From Nematostella vectensis (lineage: Eukaryota; Cnidaria; Anthozoa; Actiniaria; Edwardsiidae): DNA of 64,000 nucleotides. The DNA lies in NCBI RefSeq assembly GCF_932526225.1, contig NC_064034.1:7984001-8048000 (forward strand). Reading direction: 5' to 3'. This document shows positions 59,401-64,000 of this stretch, piece after piece; position 1 is the stretch's first letter, and each line of letters begins with the position of its first letter. The notes below the pieces were generated by a model that was not told the origin of the DNA, did not search any database, and was given only the letters and a program-made list of their open reading frames with translations. Both the position numbers and the translations under genes were made by a program.

Positions 59401-60648
59401 GACGCAAATGTAGCTATTTATAGTCTATAGTGTATTTTTGCTTGGTCGCGTATATAGCGTTATTTGTAAATAGACCATTAGTAGATGTGTACTTGATGTA
59501 AAAAAAAAAAAGAAAAGAAAACGATCAAGATTGCGGTGTTTCTTTTGTTCTCTTTGACTCAGGAATAGACGTCTAATGCCTCCCGTTTAAAGAAAAAGAA
59601 CTTGCAAGACAATTATCATTTACGCAAAAAAATTTCCATATCTTTAACATTTGTCAGAAGAAGAGTTTTTGAAGAAGAGTTTTATTATAATAAATTAATT
59701 GTAAACGTGTTATTATGACCCAAAAGTACTGCAATATTTTTAACCTGATAATTCTCAATGCCTAATCTCAGTATGATTGCGCATCTCCCATTCAATTATA
59801 TAAAACGCAGACATCCGTGGTACGACAATAAGGATTTTCTTTACAATGTTAGAAAGAAATGTGTTTATCTTGGTCTTTCTAAACGTTTCTGTCATCGCCT
59901 TTAATTTTAGGTCATTCTTACGTGGTGCTTTCGTGTTTGTCGACCTTTTAATGAGGAACACGGTCGGTAATTTACCGTCATATCTCGACGATGGATAGAA
60001 TGCGCATGTTCATAAAAGTGGAGGTTCATAAATGCTAAAATTGCTGGATAATAAATGTAACAATATCAATTCTTGTTCCGTATAATATATTTAAATTGGA
60101 ATAAAGAACCCCCTTAGATGTTTCAACTCCGCTGAGACACGTGCGCCAGGGTTTGGTCAGAAAGTATTAGCGTAAAATGCGTTTTCATCCAGGTACCTTT
60201 TACTTCTAGGAACCATATGAATTCCGCCATTTTCTCTCTGAACAACTTTATGTAAAAAATGATAATAATAAAAAAATAAAAATGATTCAAGCTCATCACC
60301 CTCCTGGCAGCTGAAATGCTGATTCACGAGAGCGCAGATACTACGTGGTCGAGTCGAAGGCATGGAAGGAGCCTCAGGTAGCTGCCGTAGTCTGGCTACG
60401 GAAGACAGATTAGATCGAGATTGTTTTTGTTTTTTTGCACTCTGGGATTACTCTTACTCGGGTCAAGGTCGAGCTGCGGACGGATATTAAAGTGACATCA
60501 TTAGGAAGCTTCAGTATTTGGGATAGTCCTCGAAACTGTGAATCGGCGTATCTTTCCCCTAAACAGGAAAACCGGGCACGAAGAAGATCCTTGCAATCAT
60601 TCGGCGAATTTTGCTCTTAGTAGATATCTATCCATGTTTTACCCTTTC
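59401..60648. other. Downstream of the GPCR, no supported gene
   Basis: AT-rich sequence with an AATAAA near 59688 that could end the GPCR transcript and another near 60101. Short open frames show no domain. Confidence 0.4.
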
Positions 60649-60990
60649 CCCAAACTAGCGCCGTCACCACCACCCTGTCTCCCCCCAAAAAGCGCCGTCA
60701 CCACCACCCTGTCTCCCCCCAAAAAGCGCCGTCACCACCACCCTCCCTCTCCCCCAAACTAGCGCCGTCACAACCACCCTCCCTCTCCCCCAAATAAGCG
60801 CCGTCACCATCACCCTCCCTCCCCCAACTAAGCGCCGTCACCAACACCCTTTCTCCCCAAAAAAGGTGCCGTCACAACCACCCTCCCTTCCCCAAATAAG
60901 CGCCGTCACCATCACCCTCCCTCCCCCAACTAAGCGCCGTCACCAACACCCTTCCTCCCCCAAATAAGCGCTTTCATCCACCCGCCTCGA
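60649..60990. repeat. Minisatellite, about ten copies of a 34-36-bp unit
   Basis: Degenerate direct repeats built on AGCGCCGTCACCACCACCCT followed by CTCCCCC and AAA. Units vary in length and in the A/T-containing link (AAACTAGCG, AAATAAGCG, AAAAAGCG). No spacer structure like a CRISPR and no coding frame that persists. Confidence 0.85.
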
Positions 60991-61678
60991 TTCAAAATAA
61001 CAATCATTTTTTTTTATGAATATCACAAACGTTACATACAATATTATATTGATTTCGTTTTCTTATTGTTTAAAGTTAGTTACTTTTATAGTACTTGATG
61101 CTATCTACCCATTCTCGTATACGGGAAATAAGTGTTTTCTTCTATTTTGCAAAGTGGCATGCATTTTGCACCAGACAATAACGGGTGAGACAACTAAAAC
61201 TTGATTATCAGTGATAAAAAGATAATGATAACACTCCATCCGCACTTTGTCTTACAGGATGTGATATGCCCGGGCGTTACCGTGTCTATATCTTCACACT
61301 ATGATAGTGTTAGGTTAGAGCAACGAGCGACTTTGTACATCTACTGCTCCGCAACCGGAATAGTATAATCTTCCTTGGATTATGCGCCATCACGAAATGA
61401 TATCCGTGATGTCTTATCGTTTGTGTCCGTCTGTAAATCTGCTTATGTGTCCGTCTGTCTATCTGTATGTGTCCGTCTGTTATTGTCAGTCTTTTAGTCC
61501 GTCCTTTCGTAGCTCACCAGCCGCCTGCTGACCCAGTGCTCCTCGTCCCTTTGCGCGCCACAGGGTTCCCGATGGTCGAGAAACAATCCAAAATAAAAAC
61601 TGTTATCCCGAATGAGAGCCAGCTAGCAGGCTAGTATCCTTTACTTGCACAATATAATAACGTGTTAGAAAACTTTTA
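60991..61678. other. Gap downstream of the P450 gene
   Basis: No gene seen. Contains a short degenerate TGTCCGTCTG repeat at about 61425-61485. Confidence 0.4.
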
Positions 61679-61680
61679 TT
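61675..61680 (-). terminator. AATAAA overlapping the P450 stop codon
   Basis: On the minus strand the sequence is CGTTAATAAAAG: the TAA stop (61681-61679) shares two bases with AATAAA (61680-61675). If used, the 3' UTR would be only about 10-30 bases. Confidence 0.4.
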
Positions 61681-63229
61681 AACGCTCGTTGAACTTGACC
61701 CTCAGTGGTCTGTCCGGGACGGTCAATAAAATCATGGTCGGCTCCACCTCTTCCTCCCCCTCGGGGTACGTCACCTCATACCGCTGAGCAATCCTCGCTG
61801 TCAACACATGCACTTCCTGTTCCGCCAGCCGTCGCCCCACGCACATCCGGCGACCGAACCCAAACGGAATGGACGCGAACGTGTTCTTGACCCTGTCCTC
61901 GACTGGCGCTTCTCCTCTCAGCCATCTCTCCGGACGGAAACTGTTAGGATGAGGGAATAAAGCCTCGTCTCTGCCCATGAAACCCTGATGGATAAAAGCA
62001 GTTGTGCCTGCAGGAACATGGTATCCCCTAAGGATCAGGTCTTGTTCCATTCGACGGGGTAGAACTGCGACAATGGGATACATTCTCAGGGTCTCTTTGA
62101 TCCAAGCTTTAAGGTAAGGCAGGCTTGAGAGGGTGTTCACAGTGATAGGTTCCCCAGGCTTGAGCACAGTGGAGACCTCGTGATGTAGTTTTTGCTGCTC
62201 AGTGGGGTTTTGGCTCATCATATAGAGAACCCATAGCATTGTGTTTGAAGTCGTGTCGACGCCAGCGAATAGCAGATCGATGACGCTGGCTAGGAGATCA
62301 TTCTCTGTGAGCTTACCACTGGAGAGAAGGAACCGGAAGAAATCGGGTTTATCTTCCGAACTCTCCAGTTCAGTTTTCATGAGTTCTATCTTCTTCTCCT
62401 CCACAAGAGCTCCAGTGTATTCATACATCGTATCCATGCTTTGGATAAATCTCTTGTAGGTGGGAGTCTCGTATATTTTATGGAACCATTGTGGGATCAA
62501 CAACAGAGAGGAGATACATGAAAAAAAATCACCAACAGCATCAATGAACGCTTGTGCATCCGGATCCACGTGATCGTCGAGACAGCCGAACCGTTTATCG
62601 AACAAAACCGTCGAGATATTTTCAAATGACCAACGAAACAACTCGTTTTCGAGATCATGAACTTCGTACTCCTTCGGCGAGTTGGCAGGTCCTCGCAGTT
62701 TATGTATCTTTATGAGAAATTCATTCGTAATGGCGTCAAAGGTTGGACAATAAGCGGCTACTTCGGGAGGTCGAAGCATTTTCTTGCTAAGCACAGTTCT
62801 GTGTTTGTACCACTCCTCGCCAACTGCAAACGCGAGACCTGGAGGGACTTGTCTTAGCTGACGATATTGGTCTATCAACGGGAGGAGAGACCGCTTAGGA
62901 AATTTAGATTCCGAGCGGAGCACCATTTGTACATCGTCGGGGTCACTGATGCTAACAACTGAACCCACTCCTGGCAACTCTTGGCGCAAGATTTTGCCGT
63001 ATTTTTCGAAGTTCTTCTTCTCCAAATTGAAAATTGCTTTGCCTAATGTTGTGCTTCTTGTCTCTAACAGTGTCTGCCAGGATGTGCCCAGTAGAGGGAG
63101 ACACGGAGGCCCAGGGATTTGGTCAAATGCTAGGATGGTTTCGGGTTTGTTTGTTGCGTTATTAACTGTGGTGAGACAGCGAAAAGCAGCCCTACTGCCC
63201 CTTCTGCATCCTTTTCTTGTAAGCAGCAT
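61679..63229 (-). CDS. Mitochondrial-type cytochrome P450, intronless
   Basis: 516 codons on the minus strand. I chose ATG 63229 because the frame further upstream has no ATG and the new N-terminus (MLLTRKGCRRGSRAAFRCL) is basic and Ser/Arg-rich, like a mitochondrial import signal. P450 marks in order: PGPPCLPLLG proline hinge; I-helix AGVDTTSNTM; KETLRMYP (ExxR); FRPERW; and haem loop FGFGRRMCVGRR with Cys463 as the thiolate ligand. The basic RRxCVGRRLAEQE after the Cys, together with the leader, fits the mitochondrial clan (CYP11/24/27-like), which takes electrons from adrenodoxin. Substrate unknown; vertebrate relatives hydroxylate sterols and vitamin D. No intron, unlike most animal P450 genes of this clan. 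Stop codon and AATAAA overlap. Confidence 0.9.
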   Translation of the reverse strand: MLLTRKGCRRGSRAAFRCLTTVNNATNKPETILAFDQIPGPPCLPLLGTSWQTLLETRSTTLGKAIFNLEKKNFEKYGKILRQELPGVGSVVSISDPDDVQMVLRSESKFPKRSLLPLIDQYRQLRQVPPGLAFAVGEEWYKHRTVLSKKMLRPPEVAAYCPTFDAITNEFLIKIHKLRGPANSPKEYEVHDLENELFRWSFENISTVLFDKRFGCLDDHVDPDAQAFIDAVGDFFSCISSLLLIPQWFHKIYETPTYKRFIQSMDTMYEYTGALVEEKKIELMKTELESSEDKPDFFRFLLSSGKLTENDLLASVIDLLFAGVDTTSNTMLWVLYMMSQNPTEQQKLHHEVSTVLKPGEPITVNTLSSLPYLKAWIKETLRMYPIVAVLPRRMEQDLILRGYHVPAGTTAFIHQGFMGRDEALFPHPNSFRPERWLRGEAPVEDRVKNTFASIPFGFGRRMCVGRRLAEQEVHVLTARIAQRYEVTYPEGEEEVEPTMILLTVPDRPLRVKFNER

Positions 63230-63497
63230 CTGGACGGAGTGCTGGTCACTATAAAGATCATAAATCACAGCATACGAATTGTACTATTGACATTGGCATT
63301 CGAGATAGGCATTATGCAAAACGAAAGAAAACAATTTAGGGCTCTTTGTTGTTGTGGATAGCGTGACAAATAAGCACATACAGCGTTTTGAATTCGTTTT
63401 GAATGTTCAAATTCTAAAACCACAGAGAGTAGGGTACAAACGGGACACTCCATGTGTGCGAGATTTGTTATTGAATATCAAAGACGATGCAATGTCT

Positions 63498-63505
63498 CTT
63501 ATATA
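63498..63505 (-). promoter_or_regulatory. Candidate TATA box of the P450 gene
   Basis: TATATAAG on the minus strand, about 270 bases before the chosen ATG. If the transcript starts near 63470, the leader contains a short upstream open frame (63453-63265) that ends before the P450 ATG. Confidence 0.4.
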
Positions 63506-64000
63506 AAAAAAGGGTTACGCTGTCTTGCGTCTGGTTATAGTCGATAAGTACAATATATTTCAATATTGCAACTTAGAATTTTTTCGTTGACGGCTTGAAA
63601 CTTCGAACAGAACCTTCGAGTAAACCGTTTATGCGACAAGCGTTTTGGTTTTTAAAATAAGCACATTGAATTTCTTCTTGGCGTACTTCAAGACACTCTT
63701 TTGAGATGTATACTAATATTTTTATATTAAAATCATTCCCTTCTAGTACAGGTTAATTTCTGTTAGTTTGTTTTTGTGTCAATTTTCTGTTTTGATTTAC
63801 GTGTCGTCAAGCATAATACGAACAAACGCGAACAAAAGAGCATTTTGTTTCGCAAAATAATAATAGTGCGGGGTCTCTCTCCTGATAAATTATAATAATC
63901 ATCATAAAATAACTAAGCGCGCTTTTCCAGTCCATAATAAATCGTTTGATGTCTGTATTTATATGTTTTATTCTTTTTTGGCACAAAATTCACTGAATAA
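63506..64000. other. Right end of the window, no supported gene
   Basis: AT-rich sequence upstream of the P450 gene. I see no exon, RNA gene or repeat that I can name. Confidence 0.4.

Noticed and set aside
60649-60990. CRISPR-like regular repeat
   Set aside because: Eukaryotic context, direct head-to-tail repeats without unique spacers.

Overview
This is eukaryotic DNA: AT-rich, intron-bearing genes with GT–AG splice sites, TATA boxes, AATAAA signals and many transposon remnants. A secreted matrix metalloproteinase (MMP) ending in a ShKT domain, a Krüppel-like factor, a class A GPCR and a mitochondrial-type P450 together suggest an anthozoan cnidarian. A sea anemone such as Nematostella is my best guess, inferred without any database search.

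Layout. 0.66–1.8 kb (+): two-exon Krüppel-like factor. 1.8–5.7 kb: no supported gene. 5.72–11.07 kb (+): complete, very young Ty3/gypsy-type LTR retrotransposon with 249-bp LTRs differing at one base, a 5-bp target duplication and one uninterrupted 1,597-codon gag-pol frame. Its primer site is complementary to its own LTR, which suggests Tf1-style self-priming. 11.3–13.9 kb (-): five-exon NADH-cytochrome b5 reductase-like gene with an N-terminal oxidoreductase-like domain.

14.4–55.96 kb: a tandem array of five units of about 7.1–7.5 kb. Each carries one six-exon gene on the minus strand for a secreted MMP: signal peptide, prodomain with PRCGMPD cysteine switch, RARR furin-type site, [11 protein letters not shown] zinc site, proline-rich hinge and C-terminal ShKT domain. 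I could splice all five into open frames of 305–311 codons. Each promoter carries a TATA box with a 19-bp palindrome just upstream. The units are mosaics of two or more sequence types, as expected from unequal crossing-over or gene conversion, and they differ in MITE-like insertions.

Unit 4 is interrupted in intron 3 by a 5.03-kb insertion (38385–43412) with 10-bp inverted ends. It holds an intact 14-exon, 664-codon transposase-like gene containing a SAP-like motif and, facing it, a 215-codon ORF with a chromodomain-like segment. This is the least familiar object in the window.

55.96–64 kb: unique sequence with an intronless class A GPCR (+), a 34–36-bp minisatellite and an intronless mitochondrial-type cytochrome P450 (-). 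I see no operon-like organisation; apart from the MMP array and the mobile elements the genes look functionally unrelated.
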